Under the pieces are notes generated by a model. It was not told where the DNA came from. It saw nothing but the letters and a program-made list of their open reading frames with translations, and did no database searches. DNA of 5,583 bases from Chloroflexota bacterium (GTDB lineage Bacteria > Chloroflexota > Limnocylindria > Limnocylindrales > CSP1-4). Where the stretch lies: assembly GCA_004298915.1 (NCBI GenBank), contig SCTE01000299.1:1-5583 (forward strand), written 5' to 3'. This document shows, in pieces, positions 5,551 to 5,583 of the stretch (within the stretch, counting starts at the first letter, position 1; every line of letters begins with the position of its first letter). A program made the translations under genes and the position numbers.

Positions 5551-5583
5551 ATGGCCAGCGAACCGGCCGACGTCCTCATCATC
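5551..5583 (+). CDS. Start of a gene cut by the window edge, possibly an FAD/NAD-binding oxidoreductase
   Basis: Only the first 11 codons are present: MASEPADVLII. A short polar lead followed by DVLII is how many flavoproteins begin their first Rossmann beta strand, which would continue into GxGxxG just beyond the window. That motif is not visible, so the function is inference from five residues. The strong ribosome site and upstream promoter candidate support a real gene start. It is transcribed away from the - strand hypothetical gene. Confidence 0.6.
   Translation, partial: MASEPADVLII

Overview
This is a GC-rich bacterial window, about 70-75% GC over most of its length by counts on sample lines. 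The genes are tightly packed and use GTG starts, with clear purine-rich ribosome sites. The composition and the gene families fit a high-GC environmental lineage such as Actinomycetota or Chloroflexota. That placement is inference from style only; no rRNA or marker gene is present.

Left and centre (1-4778): three genes on the + strand form an apparent operon. The first is the C-terminal two thirds of a xanthine dehydrogenase/aldehyde oxidase family molybdopterin-binding subunit, with its 5' part missing. The second overlaps it by 4 bp (GTGA) and encodes a 711-residue protein. It has the ATP-grasp and phosphohistidine domains of pyruvate phosphate dikinase (PPDK), but its C-terminal PEP/pyruvate barrel is replaced by a winged-helix-like plus helical region. 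The third follows after 34 nt and is a dihydrodipicolinate synthase/N-acetylneuraminate lyase (DHDPS/NAL) family aldolase or dehydratase. It keeps the Schiff-base lysine but not the residues that define true DapA. Together they suggest a catabolic unit: a molybdenum hydroxylase oxidises a substrate, a class I aldolase-type enzyme handles a keto acid, and an ATP-driven phosphotransferase acts on an unknown acceptor. The substrate cannot be read from the sequence.

The first 286 bases hold a perfect 90-bp inverted repeat (1-90 against 197-286, 106-bp spacer) inside the first gene. The left arm replaces the expected upstream coding sequence with the reverse complement of a downstream part of the same gene. 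This looks like a fold-back chimera at a contig end, or a real inverted duplication that broke the gene. Codons before about position 93 should not be trusted.

Right (4779-5583): a 167-residue helical hypothetical gene lies on the - strand, convergent with the operon, in DNA of clearly lower GC (about 55-60% on sampled lines). Next comes a 222-nt divergent intergenic region with a candidate promoter and a 6-bp dyad. Last is the first 11 codons of a + strand gene with a strong ribosome site, whose start resembles the beginning of a flavoprotein Rossmann fold.

I saw no tRNA, rRNA, CRISPR array, insertion sequence or established riboswitch. The most interesting item is the PPDK-like protein with a swapped acceptor domain, set in an operon with an atypical NAL-family enzyme and a molybdenum hydroxylase.
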